In this document: positions 28,136-36,794 of the stretch, piece by piece
How the letters are laid out: the number at the start of each line of letters is the position of its first letter
How positions within the stretch are numbered: the stretch's first letter is position 1
Origin: Demequina sp. TMPB413
Lineage (GTDB): Bacteria > Actinomycetota > Actinomycetes > Actinomycetales > Demequinaceae
Direction of reading: 5' to 3'
NCBI RefSeq assembly: GCF_020447105.2
Contig: NZ_CP096184.1
Coordinates: forward strand, 124,001 to 188,000
DNA: 64,000 nucleotides
Notes under the pieces: generated by a model
Seen by the model: only the letters and a program-made list of their open reading frames with translations
The model's database searches: none
Told to the model about the DNA's origin: nothing
Program-made: the position numbers and the translations under genes

Positions 28136-29449
28136 ATGAAGAAGAAGACACTCGCGGCCGTTGCTATGGCAACTGCCGGAGTCCTCGCACTCGCAGCCTG
28201 CGGGTCCTCCAATGAGCCTGAGGCGACCACCTCGGGGACGAGCGAGCCGGTAGCGGCCGCCGAGGACATCACGCTGTGGCTGATGGGCACCGACACCCCT
28301 GACGCACTCATCGACTACCTGAAGACGACCTACGCGGATGTCAATGGCGGAGAGCTCACCGTCGAGCAGATCGGCTGGGGAGACGCCATCTCAAGCCTCA
28401 CCACTGCGCTTCCCGACGCGTCGAACACGCCTGACGTCACCGAGGTGGGCAACACCCAGGCCGCCACCTTCACCACCGTCGGCGCCTTCATGGACATCTC
28501 TGACATGTACGACGAGCTCGGCGGCGACTCCCTGCTGCAGGGATTTGTTGAGGCTGGCTCTGTGGGAGACGCCAAGTTTGCGCTGCCGTACTACTTCGGC
28601 TCTCGCATGGTGTGGTACCGCGCGGACCTCTACGAGGCCGCAGGCGTTGAGGTGCCCACGACCCTCGCCGAGTACACCGAGGTCAACAAGGCCATGAAGG
28701 ACGCGGGCATTGCTGGCTCCTACACGGCCGGCCAGGACTGGCGTTCAGGCATCTCCTGGATCTTCGCCAATGGCGGCGACATCGCGTCCTACGACGGTTC
28801 GGAGTGGACGGCGACCCTGTCCTCACCAGAGGCGATCGAGGGCATGGAGCAGTGGCAGGAGCTCTACACAGAGACCTCTGTTGCCCAGCCGACGGACAAC
28901 GACACGACCACCTACCAGTCCATCAACGATGACTTCCTGGCAGGTATCCCCGCAGCATCGACGATGGCTCCCAACTGGGCCTACTGGTCGCTCGGCGATC
29001 TCTCCGAGAACGACGAGGGCGAGACCGTTGCCACGTGGAACGACGAGAAGTTCGGCGCCTACGCCCTTCCGGGCGTGAACGGCGGCATCGCGCCGGTGTT
29101 CGCAGGTGGCTCCAACATCGCCGTCTCTGCCGCGACGCAGCACGAGGCTGGCGCGAAGGACCTGATGCGCATCATCTTCTCTGAGGAGTATCAGACGATG
29201 CTCGCAGAGAATGGTCTTGGCCCGGCCAACCTTGACTACGCCGACGCTTACGTCGAGGTCGCGGCCATGGGCGAGATCGGCCTGGCAGCCGCAGAGGCCG
29301 CCAAGCTCACCCCTGCTGCACCCGGTTGGGCCGCCGTCGAGGAAGCCGCTCTCATGGAGCAGTACTTCCAGGCTGTGGCAGAGGGCGGCGACGTTGCCGC
29401 ACTCGCCGCCGAGTACGACGAGAAGATCAACGCTCTCATCAACGGCTAG
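28136..29449 (+). CDS. ABC sugar importer, substrate-binding lipoprotein
   Basis: This 437-residue family 1 solute-binding protein has a basic N-terminus (MKKKT), a hydrophobic signal, and a lipobox LALAAC with the lipidated Cys22, then a Ser/Thr/Glu linker. Two lobes follow, with the usual aromatic-rich ligand motifs (WYRADLYEAAGVEVP, WRSGISWIFANGGD). It is the extracytoplasmic part of the importer formed with the next two permeases. The operon suggests a GlcNAc-containing di- or oligosaccharide as ligand. An exceptionally stable hairpin after its stop separates it from the permease genes. Confidence 0.9.
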   Translation: MKKKTLAAVAMATAGVLALAACGSSNEPEATTSGTSEPVAAAEDITLWLMGTDTPDALIDYLKTTYADVNGGELTVEQIGWGDAISSLTTALPDASNTPDVTEVGNTQAATFTTVGAFMDISDMYDELGGDSLLQGFVEAGSVGDAKFALPYYFGSRMVWYRADLYEAAGVEVPTTLAEYTEVNKAMKDAGIAGSYTAGQDWRSGISWIFANGGDIASYDGSEWTATLSSPEAIEGMEQWQELYTETSVAQPTDNDTTTYQSINDDFLAGIPAASTMAPNWAYWSLGDLSENDEGETVATWNDEKFGAYALPGVNGGIAPVFAGGSNIAVSAATQHEAGAKDLMRIIFSEEYQTMLAENGLGPANLDYADAYVEVAAMGEIGLAAAEAAKLTPAAPGWAAVEEAALMEQYFQAVAEGGDVAALAAEYDEKINALING

Positions 29450-29490
29450 TCGCTACCACGACGCAAGCCGAGAGCAGTAGTTCCCGCTGA

Positions 29491-29522
29491 CCGGCCCGGG
29501 TACCGCGAGGTGCCCGGGCCGG
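29491..29522 (+). other. GNRA-capped stem-loop between binding-protein and permease genes
   Basis: Arms 29491-29504 and 29509-29522 form an uninterrupted 14-pair stem (one G-U pair) closed by the tetraloop GCGA. No T-tract follows. Stem-loops in this place, as between malE and malF, usually protect the upstream mRNA or end part of the transcripts so that more binding protein than permease is made. Confidence 0.7.
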
Positions 29523-29579
29523 GCGGGGGGAGCGTAGCCTCCCCTCACATTTCTACTCTTCACCGAGAGGTCAACGACC

Positions 29580-30539
29580 ATGACTGCCACTGCGCCGGTG
29601 CCAGTGCCGGATACCGTTGCGAACCAGCCGCCACCGCGCCGGCCGCGCAAGACTCGCTTCGCATCGCTGCCTTACTGGCTGTCGGTTCCAGCGATCCTGA
29701 CACTCCTGGTCGGCATGGGGTACCCCCTCGTGTGGCAGGTGTTCAACTCCTTCAGGGAGTACGGGCTGGCGCAACAGTTCGGTCAGGCGCCCACCTTTGT
29801 TGGCCTCGACAACTACACCCAGCTCCTCACCGACGGCGAGTTCTGGGCTGTGCTGCTCAAGTCGATCGCCTTCATGGCGGTCACCGCCAGCGCGACGATG
29901 ATCGCTGGCATCGGCCTTGCGGTGCTCATGAAGAGCATTCCCTCGTGGTCGCGCATCGCGTTGCAAGTCGCCCTCCTCCTCGCCTGGGCCATGCCGATCG
30001 TGGCGCAGATGACCGTCTGGAACTGGCTCATTGATGACCGCAACGGCGTGCTCAACTACGTGCTCACCCTGTTGCCAGGTCTCGACATGACGGGCCACAA
30101 CTGGCTGGTGAACCCATGGAGCTTCTTCGGGGTCGCCTCCCTCATCATCACGTGGGCGTCCGTACCGTTCGTGGCGCTGTCCGTCTACGCGGGCCTGACT
30201 CAGGTGTCTGACGAGGTCAAGGAGGCCGCCCAACTCGATGGCGCAGGCGAATTCAGCATGCTTCGCCGCATCACCCTTCCGATCCTGAGGCCCATCCTGG
30301 TCATCTTGCTGCTGTTGCAGTTCATTTGGGACCTGCGGGTGTACGCCCAGATCGAGCTCTTGCAGGGCTTCGGTGCCCGCGGTGGCAAGTACGACCTGCT
30401 CGGTACGTACATCTACGGCCTCGGGGTTGGCCAAGGCCACTTCGGCGTGGCCGCCGCCGCCGCCATGCTCGTCATGCTCTTCACCATTGCGCTCAGTTGG
30501 TTCTACGTGCGCGAATTGCTCAAGGAGGACGGACAATGA
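29580..30539 (+). CDS. ABC sugar importer, permease subunit 1 (MalF type)
   Basis: This 319-residue protein has a Pro-rich cytoplasmic N-terminus and six membrane helices. The EAA loop is EVKEAAQLDGAGEFSMLRRITLP, shown here as EAAQLDGAGEFSMLRRI, which docks onto the ATPase. The start has GAGAGG upstream. The stop overlaps the second permease gene by 4 bases. No ATPase gene is found in this operon, as in many actinobacterial CUT1 importers that share an MsiK-type ATPase. Confidence 0.92.
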   Translation: MTATAPVPVPDTVANQPPPRRPRKTRFASLPYWLSVPAILTLLVGMGYPLVWQVFNSFREYGLAQQFGQAPTFVGLDNYTQLLTDGEFWAVLLKSIAFMAVTASATMIAGIGLAVLMKSIPSWSRIALQVALLLAWAMPIVAQMTVWNWLIDDRNGVLNYVLTLLPGLDMTGHNWLVNPWSFFGVASLIITWASVPFVALSVYAGLTQVSDEVKEAAQLDGAGEFSMLRRITLPILRPILVILLLLQFIWDLRVYAQIELLQGFGARGGKYDLLGTYIYGLGVGQGHFGVAAAAAMLVMLFTIALSWFYVRELLKEDGQ

Positions 30540-31378
30540 CCCGCAAGCGATCGCCGCTGCGCTACCTTGGCGCCGCGCTCGCCGTCGTCCTCGCCCTGGC
30601 GTGGGCCTTCCCCGTCTACTGGATGGTCAGCAGTTCTTTCCTGTCGGCCGCGACCATCTCGCGCCTCACGCCCACGTTTGTGCCCTTCGACGGAACGCTG
30701 AGCAACTACCGCGCCGTCCTCACGGACTCTGGCTTTGTGGCCGCGCTGCAGATGTCGCTCGTGGTGGTGGGGATCGCACTCGCCGTCTGCATCAGTTTCG
30801 CCTTTCTTGGGGCCCTCGCCATCTCAAGGTTCCGCTTCCGCGGGCGCAAGGCGCTCGTCCTCGCCGTCATCCTCGTCCAGATGCTGCCTGCAGAGGCGAT
30901 GTTCATCGCCCAGTACAAGATGATCTCCGGCTTCGGACTGCTCAACTCCATCGCGGGCGTCTCGATCATCTACATCGCCATGGTGGTGCCGTTCACCATG
31001 TGGATGCTCCGCGGTTTCGTGGCCGGGGTCCCCGCTGATCTCGAAGAGGCGGCGATGATTGACGGGTGCACCAGGATGGGAGCGTTCATGCGCGTGACCT
31101 TCCCGCTCCTCGCGCCGGGCCTCGTCGCCTCCGGAGTATTCGCCTTCTTGCAGGTGTGGAACGAGTTCGCGCTCGCGTCGATCCTGTTGACCTCGGACGC
31201 CAGCCAGACGTTGCCGCTATGGCTGCGCGACTTCGCCCAGCCGTCGAGCCTCGCCATGATTGAGTGGGGCCAGGTCATGGCCGCCTCGACGCTCGTGGCA
31301 GTGCCGGTCATTATCTTCTTCCTCGTGGTGCAGAACAGGATGACCGCGGGCCTCGTGGGCGGGGCGGTGAAGGGATGA
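30536..31378 (+). CDS. ABC sugar importer, permease subunit 2 (MalG type)
   Basis: This 280-residue protein has six helices and a clear EAA loop (DLEEAAMIDGCTRMGAFMRV). It starts ATGA on the stop of permease 1, with AAGGAGG upstream, and its own stop overlaps the start of the glucosaminidase gene. Translational coupling ties uptake directly to the intracellular hydrolase. Confidence 0.92.
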   Translation: MTRKRSPLRYLGAALAVVLALAWAFPVYWMVSSSFLSAATISRLTPTFVPFDGTLSNYRAVLTDSGFVAALQMSLVVVGIALAVCISFAFLGALAISRFRFRGRKALVLAVILVQMLPAEAMFIAQYKMISGFGLLNSIAGVSIIYIAMVVPFTMWMLRGFVAGVPADLEEAAMIDGCTRMGAFMRVTFPLLAPGLVASGVFAFLQVWNEFALASILLTSDASQTLPLWLRDFAQPSSLAMIEWGQVMAASTLVAVPVIIFFLVVQNRMTAGLVGGAVKG

Positions 31379-32817
31379 ATCCCCTCGCCTTCCTCATGCC
31401 CGGTTTTGAGGGCACCACGTTGCCCGGGTGGGTCGACCAGAGCCTCCGTGACGGCATGGGAGGGGTCTGCCTTTTCGCCACCAACGTCGGCTCGCCAGGC
31501 CAATTGCGAGAACTCACCGGCGCGATCTACGCAGCCAACCCCCACGCCGTCGTCGCCATCGACGAGGAGGGCGGCGATGTCACGCGGCTGTACCAGGCCG
31601 TCGGCTCGCCCTTTCCAGGCAACGCCATCCTCGGCAGGCTTGACGACGAGGCACTGACGGAGGCTGTGGGCACTCAGGTCGGCAGGGAGCTGGCCGCCGT
31701 CGGCGTCGGTATGACGTTCGCGCCCGACGCGGACGTCAACAGCACCGCCCTCAATCCCATCATCGGGGTGCGTAGCTTCAGCGCCGACCCCGCAGCGGCC
31801 TCCCGCCACACGGCAGCGTGGGTCCGTGGACTCGAGTCCACGGGTGTCGCCTCGTGCGCGAAGCACTTCCCTGGCCACGGAAGCACCGTTCAGGACTCGC
31901 ACCACTCGTTGCCGACCATCGACGTCGACGAGAAGACGCTCGAGGGCCGCGAGCTGCCTCCGTTTGCGGCCGCGATTGCGGCGGGCGGCCGCGCCATCAT
32001 GAGCTCACACATCATGGTGCCCACGCTCGATGTCGACCTGCCTGCAACGTTCTCGCGCACCATTTTGCGCGACACCCTCCGCGACCGCATGGGTTTCGCC
32101 GGCGTGGTGGTCTCCGACGCTCTGGACATGGCGGGCGCGAGCGCTGGCAGAGGTATTCCCGCGGCGGCGGTCGCGGCGCTGCGCGGCGGCTGCGATCTGC
32201 TGTGCATCGGCACCGCCAACACCGAGGAGCAGATGCGCGAGATCGCGGCTGCCATCGCCGACGCCGTCGATGCTGGGGAACTCGACCGCGCGGAAGTCGC
32301 AGTGGCGCAGCGGCGGGTCGAGGGGCTGGGTCGCGAGCTTGCCGACGCTCGGGTTGCCTCCCAGCAACATGCCTTCACGCCCGGCGAGGTCCCCGGCCTC
32401 ACGCCTCGGACCGTGGCGGGCGCCTTCGCGGTGACGAATGACGCCCGCAGCCTCCTCGCGCAAGAGCGGCCCCGGGTTCTCGTACGCATTGAGACGGCAC
32501 CGTCGATGGCCGTCGGGCCATCTCCTTGGGGACCCTTCGCGACCTACGGGGTTGAAGCGGTGGCAACCGTCACGCCGCAGAGCGACCTGGCCAGCGCGGT
32601 CGAGGAGGTGCCAGCCGACTCGCTCGTCGTCGTCATCGGCCGTGACAATCACCGTCACGGACTCGCGGCGCCCGCCGTCGACGCGTTGAGGCGCACTCAC
32701 GACGTCGTCACTGTCGATATGGGGTGGCCCGAGCCCGACGCTGGCTTGGCCGACATTGCTACGTACGGAGCTTCCCGCCTCGCGGGCACCGCGCTCCTCG
32801 ATCTGCTGGGATGGTGA
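31375..32817 (+). CDS. cytoplasmic beta-N-acetylglucosaminidase, GH3 NagZ type
   Basis: This 480-residue protein has no signal peptide, so it acts in the cytosol. The GH3 barrel has IDEEGGDVTRL and the NagZ signature KHFPGHGSTVQDSHHSLP, whose Asp-His pair serves as acid/base in NagZ enzymes. The nucleophile Asp lies in VVSDALDMAG. A second alpha/beta region (about residues 340-480) follows the barrel, making it longer than the single-domain E. coli NagZ. The coupled importer suggests that it splits imported GlcNAc disaccharides (chitobiose or GlcNAc-anhydroMurNAc). No murQ or anmK gene is seen nearby, which favours chitobiose. Confidence 0.88.
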   Translation: MNPLAFLMPGFEGTTLPGWVDQSLRDGMGGVCLFATNVGSPGQLRELTGAIYAANPHAVVAIDEEGGDVTRLYQAVGSPFPGNAILGRLDDEALTEAVGTQVGRELAAVGVGMTFAPDADVNSTALNPIIGVRSFSADPAAASRHTAAWVRGLESTGVASCAKHFPGHGSTVQDSHHSLPTIDVDEKTLEGRELPPFAAAIAAGGRAIMSSHIMVPTLDVDLPATFSRTILRDTLRDRMGFAGVVVSDALDMAGASAGRGIPAAAVAALRGGCDLLCIGTANTEEQMREIAAAIADAVDAGELDRAEVAVAQRRVEGLGRELADARVASQQHAFTPGEVPGLTPRTVAGAFAVTNDARSLLAQERPRVLVRIETAPSMAVGPSPWGPFATYGVEAVATVTPQSDLASAVEEVPADSLVVVIGRDNHRHGLAAPAVDALRRTHDVVTVDMGWPEPDAGLADIATYGASRLAGTALLDLLGW

Positions 32818-33707
32818 CCGTGAGACTCGGGGTAGACATCGGCGGTACCAAGACCGATGCGGTGGTAGTTGACGACGATGGTCGGGTGCTACATCGCCAC
32901 GTGTGTCTCAGCGGTTCTGGGGCAGCGGCCGTGTTAGCAAACGTCACCGACGCCGTCGATCAGGTATGCGCGCAAGCCGGGATCAGCCCGAACGCGCTGG
33001 AGTCCATCGGCGTTGGTGCGCCAGGATCGGTGGTAGACGGGGTCGTCACGTATGCCCAGAACCTCGACATCGCACGCCTCGACCTCGCTCAGGAGCTGGA
33101 GAAGGCTTGGGGTGTGCGGCCGACGGTCGACAACGACGTGAATGCGGCAGCCGTCGGTGCCTGGGTGACCGCTGGCGGTGGCAAGGACTCCATTGCGCTG
33201 CTCAACCTGGGCACTGGCCTCGCCGCAGGCGTCATTCTGGACGGCAGGCTGTGGCGAGGGGCTCGCGGTTCCGTCGGAGAGATCGGGATGATCTCTTTCG
33301 ACCCCGCAGGGCCGGAGGGTCCTGACGGGCTGCGGGGAGGGCTCGAGACCTGCGCCTCTGGAAGTGGCATCGCTTGGCAGGCGGGCGGGGAGCCTGCCGA
33401 GTCGGTGTTGGCAAGGGCCGACAACGACGCCGACGCCGCCCAGATTCGCGACCGATTCTTCGAGGCGGTGGCGACGGCGGTGCGGGTGTTGATTCTGACG
33501 TTCGATGTCGAGGAGGTGCTGGTGGGGGGAGGACTGACCCGCATGGGCCCGACGCTCATGGAGGGCGCGAGGCGCGTGATGCGAGACTGGGAGAGGCGGA
33601 GCGATTTCATGCGGTCCCTCGACCTGACGGCGCGCACGCGCGTGCTGGATCCCGATGTGCCGCTTGCGGCCATCGGCGCCGCAATGAGAGGAGCAGGCCG
33701 TGGCTGA
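32811..33707 (+). CDS. ROK-family sugar kinase, probable N-acetylglucosamine kinase
   Basis: This protein of about 298 residues has the phosphate-binding GVDIGGTKTDAVVVD, DNDVNAAAVGAW and LNLGTGLAAGVI, followed by GEIGM and a GGLETCASGSGIAWQ segment. It lacks the CxCGxxGCxE zinc motif of most ROK proteins and has no DNA-binding domain. Position between a glucosaminidase and nagB/nagA suggests phosphorylation of GlcNAc (or MurNAc) at C6. Three in-frame starts (ATG 32811, GTG 32814, GTG 32820) cluster at the overlap with the preceding stop; the exact one is not clear. Confidence 0.82.
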   Translation: MVTVRLGVDIGGTKTDAVVVDDDGRVLHRHVCLSGSGAAAVLANVTDAVDQVCAQAGISPNALESIGVGAPGSVVDGVVTYAQNLDIARLDLAQELEKAWGVRPTVDNDVNAAAVGAWVTAGGGKDSIALLNLGTGLAAGVILDGRLWRGARGSVGEIGMISFDPAGPEGPDGLRGGLETCASGSGIAWQAGGEPAESVLARADNDADAAQIRDRFFEAVATAVRVLILTFDVEEVLVGGGLTRMGPTLMEGARRVMRDWERRSDFMRSLDLTARTRVLDPDVPLAAIGAAMRGAGRG

Positions 33708-34482
33708 AGTCATCATTGTCGATAGCGCGGAGGCGGCCGGCAGGCTGGTGTCTGACCACATTGCTGAGCAGGTGCAGATTTCGCCCCAGTTTGTGCTCGG
33801 TGTCGCCACGGGCTCGACTCCGCTGCCGGTGTACCGCGCTCTTGCCGCTCGTAGGGAGCGAGGGGTGGACTTCTCTGAGGCCTTTGCCTTCGCCCTTGAC
33901 GAGTATGTCGGCTTGCCGGAGGACCACCCGCAGAGCTACCGAGCCGTGATCGATCGCGAGGTCACTCAGCCGCTCGGGCTCGATCCCACCCGCGTCAACG
34001 TGCCCGATGGTCGCGCCGAGGGCATCGAGACAACGGGCGAACGCTACGAGGCCGCGCTGAACGCCAGCGGCGGCATCGACCTGCAATTGCTCGGCATCGG
34101 CACCACGGGACACATCGGCTTCAACGAGCCAGGATCGAGCTTCGGTTCGCTCACGCGCGTCAAGACGCTAACCGAGCAGACGCGCGCGGACAACGCACGC
34201 TTCTTCTCTTCGCTCGACGAGGTCCCCATTCACTGTGTCACGCAGGGGCTCGGCACGATTCTGCGCGCGAGGCACTTGGTGCTGCTCGCCTTCGGTGAGG
34301 TGAAGGCGAAGGCAGTCGCCGCCTCCGTCGAGGGGCCCGTGACCGCTTCGCTTCCAGGCTCGGCCATCCAACTCCACGAACACGTCACGGTGGTGGTTGA
34401 CGAGGCGGCGGCCTCGCGCCTGAAGCACGGCGACTACTACCGCTGGGCTCAAGCGAACAAGCCCGCTTGGCAAGGGCTCTAG
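33700..34482 (+). CDS. nagB: glucosamine-6-phosphate deaminase
   Basis: It converts GlcN-6-P to fructose-6-P and ammonia, the last step into glycolysis. The protein has 260 residues and starts at a GTG that overlaps the kinase stop by 8 bases, with AGAGGAG upstream. It shows the phosphate-binding GVATGSTPLPVYRAL, the active-site FALDEYVGLPEDHPQSYR, and GIGTTGHIGFNEPGSSF. Length and motifs are those of standard NagB. Confidence 0.95.
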   Translation: MAEVIIVDSAEAAGRLVSDHIAEQVQISPQFVLGVATGSTPLPVYRALAARRERGVDFSEAFAFALDEYVGLPEDHPQSYRAVIDREVTQPLGLDPTRVNVPDGRAEGIETTGERYEAALNASGGIDLQLLGIGTTGHIGFNEPGSSFGSLTRVKTLTEQTRADNARFFSSLDEVPIHCVTQGLGTILRARHLVLLAFGEVKAKAVAASVEGPVTASLPGSAIQLHEHVTVVVDEAAASRLKHGDYYRWAQANKPAWQGL

Positions 34483-34483
34483 C

Positions 34484-35356
34484 GTGTACACGGATATCCA
34501 CTGCCACGGCGGTGGTGGACACGCCTTCGGTGACTCCGTCGAGGGGACCCTTGCCGCTCTTGCCGCCCATCGCGCCCACCGCACCGCCCGCGTGGTCGCC
34601 TCTCTGGTCTCGGAGCCGCTCGAGCGGACCGCGGCGGCGATGAACGTGATTCGCAAGGCCATGGCAATGGATCGAGGACTCCTCGGGGTGCACCTCGAGG
34701 GGCCGTTCCTCGCGCCAGAGCGCAAGGGCGCCCACGACCCTTCATCGCTTGCCATCCCTACCCCCGACGCCGTGACGGCACTCCTCGAGGCCGCCGACGG
34801 GATCGTCCGCCAGATCACGATGGCTCCTGAACTGCCACACGCTCTCGACGCCATCGAGCGGTTTGTGGAAGCAGGCGTTGTCGTGGCGGTCGGTCACACC
34901 ACGGCCGACGCTGACACGGCGAGGGCCGCCTTCGATCGCGGCGCCACGCTGGTCACTCACGCGTTCAACGCGATGCCGGGCCTGACCGGTCGCGCGCCAG
35001 GGCCGGTAGGTGCCGCGCTGGTCGACTCTCGCGTCACGGTGGAGGTGATCGCCGACGGCATCCACGTCGACCCCGTGCTGGTCGCGATGCTCTTTGCGGC
35101 CGCTCCCGGCAGGGTCGCCCTCGTGACCGACGCCATGGCCGCGGCTGCTGCGGCACCTGGCCGCTACGTGCTCGGTGGACTCGATGTCGATGTGGTGGAT
35201 GGCAAGGCAGTGATCGCTGGCACCGACACTCTCGCAGGGTCGACCCTCACGATGGACAGGGCCGTAGAGGTGTGCGTCGCGGCAGGCGTCTCACGCGACG
35301 AGGCCGTGGCCGCGGCGTCGACGGTACCGGCGAGAGTGCTCGGACTCGCGGCGTAG
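34484..35356 (+). CDS. nagA: N-acetylglucosamine-6-phosphate deacetylase, minimal form
   Basis: It removes acetate from GlcNAc-6-P to give GlcN-6-P. The protein is only 290 residues against about 380 in the usual family. It begins with the metal motif DIHCHGGGG at residue 4, so the N-terminal beta strands are absent. It stops just after PARVLGLAA, so the C-terminal strands (the APGKDADLV region of typical NagA) are absent too. Catalytic features are intact: HLEGPFLAPERKGAHDP, the metal His in AVGHTTAD, HAFNAMPGLTGR, ADGIHVDP and the catalytic Asp in LVTDAM. GTG 34484 follows the nagB stop by one base, and no in-frame start lies upstream. Confidence 0.85.
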   Translation: MYTDIHCHGGGGHAFGDSVEGTLAALAAHRAHRTARVVASLVSEPLERTAAAMNVIRKAMAMDRGLLGVHLEGPFLAPERKGAHDPSSLAIPTPDAVTALLEAADGIVRQITMAPELPHALDAIERFVEAGVVVAVGHTTADADTARAAFDRGATLVTHAFNAMPGLTGRAPGPVGAALVDSRVTVEVIADGIHVDPVLVAMLFAAAPGRVALVTDAMAAAAAAPGRYVLGGLDVDVVDGKAVIAGTDTLAGSTLTMDRAVEVCVAAGVSRDEAVAAASTVPARVLGLAA

Positions 35357-35378
35357 CGCTTGCCTCTGCGGCGAGCCG

Positions 35379-36233
35379 CTAACGGAACACGATGGTGCGA
35401 TGCCCATCGAGAAGCACGCGATGCTCGGCGTGCCACCTGACTGCACGGGCTAGCGCACGGCGTTCGACGTCGGCTCCAATGGCCGTGAGCGTCTCTGGCG
35501 TGTGGGTGTGGTCCACTCTCTCCACGTCTTGCTCGATGATGGGGCCCTCGTCAAGATCGGCGGTCACGTAGTGAGCTGTCGCTCCGATCAACTTCACTCC
35601 GCGGTCGTGCGCTTGGAAGTAGGGGCGCGCTCCCTTGAAGCTCGGCAAGAACGAGTGGTGGATGTTGATGGCGCGCCCGTGCAGCGCCCTCGAGAGCTCC
35701 GGCGACAGGATCTGCATGTAGCGCGCCAGCACCACCAACTCGACATTCGCGTCGTCCGCTAGCGCGAGCAACGCGGCCTCGGCGTCGGCCTTGGTGTCTA
35801 CTGTGACGGGGATGTGCACAAAGCGCTTGCCATAGAACTCGGCCAGGTCACGCAGGGTTTCGTGATTGCCAACGACGGCGACGATGTCGATCGGCAGGGT
35901 GCCCGCGCGCTCGCGGAAGAGCAAGTCATTGACGCAGTGTGCCGCCTTGGACACCATCACGATCGTGCGCATCCTGCGGCCAGCGACGTCGAGGCTCCAG
36001 GTCATCTCGAAGCGCTCGGCGAGAGCCCCAATCGCGACTTCGAGTTCGGCGCGCGGCGCTGGCGCGGCAACCTCTACGCGCATGAAGAACAAGCCGGTGT
36101 CGGGGTCCCCAAACTGCTGCGACTCCGTGATGTTCCCACCGTGCTCAGCGAGCAGGCCAGACACCGCATGCACGATGCCGGGGCGGTCGGGGCAGGACAG
36201 GGACAACACCCAGGCGGTCGGTTCGTTGGACAC
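35379..36233 (-). CDS. purU: formyltetrahydrofolate deformylase
   Basis: PurU hydrolyses 10-formyl-THF to formate and THF. The 284-residue protein starts at a GTG. An N-terminal ACT domain (about 8-85, LSLSCPDRPGIVHAVSGLL) precedes a formyltransferase-type domain. That domain has the HCVND region, the catalytic NIHHSFLPSFKGARPY and the Asp-containing ADLDEGPIIEQD. The gene converges with nagA. A TAGCCT element lies seven bases before the start, with no ribosome binding site. Confidence 0.95.
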   Translation of the reverse strand: MSNEPTAWVLSLSCPDRPGIVHAVSGLLAEHGGNITESQQFGDPDTGLFFMRVEVAAPAPRAELEVAIGALAERFEMTWSLDVAGRRMRTIVMVSKAAHCVNDLLFRERAGTLPIDIVAVVGNHETLRDLAEFYGKRFVHIPVTVDTKADAEAALLALADDANVELVVLARYMQILSPELSRALHGRAINIHHSFLPSFKGARPYFQAHDRGVKLIGATAHYVTADLDEGPIIEQDVERVDHTHTPETLTAIGADVERRALARAVRWHAEHRVLLDGHRTIVFR

Positions 36234-36240
36234 GGCCTCA

Positions 36241-36246
36241 AGGCTA
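36241..36246 (-). promoter_or_regulatory. leaderless -10 element TAGCCT of purU
   Basis: On the minus strand TAGCCT is followed by seven bases and the GTG start of purU. No ribosome binding site is present. Confidence 0.5.
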
Positions 36247-36282
36247 GTCGTGTTTGTGGGCAAATCCTGACACGATAGGCAC

Positions 36283-36786
36283 ATGAGCGACGACCTCGAC
36301 GTGCGTATTGACCGTATCGGCCACGACCACGCCGGCGAGTTGCTCACCGTGCGTCGGGCGGCCTTTGTGGTCGAGGCCCAGTTGTACAACGACCCGCACA
36401 TCCCCGCACTGACGCAGACACTTGAGCAACTGGAAGAGGATCTTGCGAGCGAGGACGTGGTCACGCTCGGTGCTTGGTACGGACCGCGCCTGGTCGGCTC
36501 GATCCGCGTGGGGTTGGAAGGCGACAAGGCCACGATTGGCCGCTTGGCCGTCGTGCCAGACATGCAAGCCCGGGGCATCGGCACCAAGCTGCTCTTCGCG
36601 GTGCTGGCCTATCTGCCGGACACCACGACGGAGGTCTGGGTCTTCACTGGACAGAACTCGAAGCACAACATCGCGTTGTACAACAAGGCCGGTTATGAGC
36701 ACCAGTTCGACGAGGTGTCGGGCGACCTCACCTACGCCTACCTGCGCAAGATCCTCGAAGCAGGGAACATCGTCGACGACGCCTGA
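36283..36786 (+). CDS. GNAT-family N-acetyltransferase
   Basis: This 167-residue protein shows the acetyl-CoA-binding motif A (IGRLAVVPDMQARGIGTKLLFAVL) and motif B (NIALYNKAGYEHQFDE), with an N-terminal segment RRAAFVVEAQLYND. The substrate cannot be told. CACGAT lies six bases before the ATG, suggesting a leaderless mRNA. It is divergent from purU and ends eight bases from the end of the converging chemoreceptor gene. Confidence 0.88.
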   Translation: MSDDLDVRIDRIGHDHAGELLTVRRAAFVVEAQLYNDPHIPALTQTLEQLEEDLASEDVVTLGAWYGPRLVGSIRVGLEGDKATIGRLAVVPDMQARGIGTKLLFAVLAYLPDTTTEVWVFTGQNSKHNIALYNKAGYEHQFDEVSGDLTYAYLRKILEAGNIVDDA

Positions 36787-36794
36787 GTGGTGGC

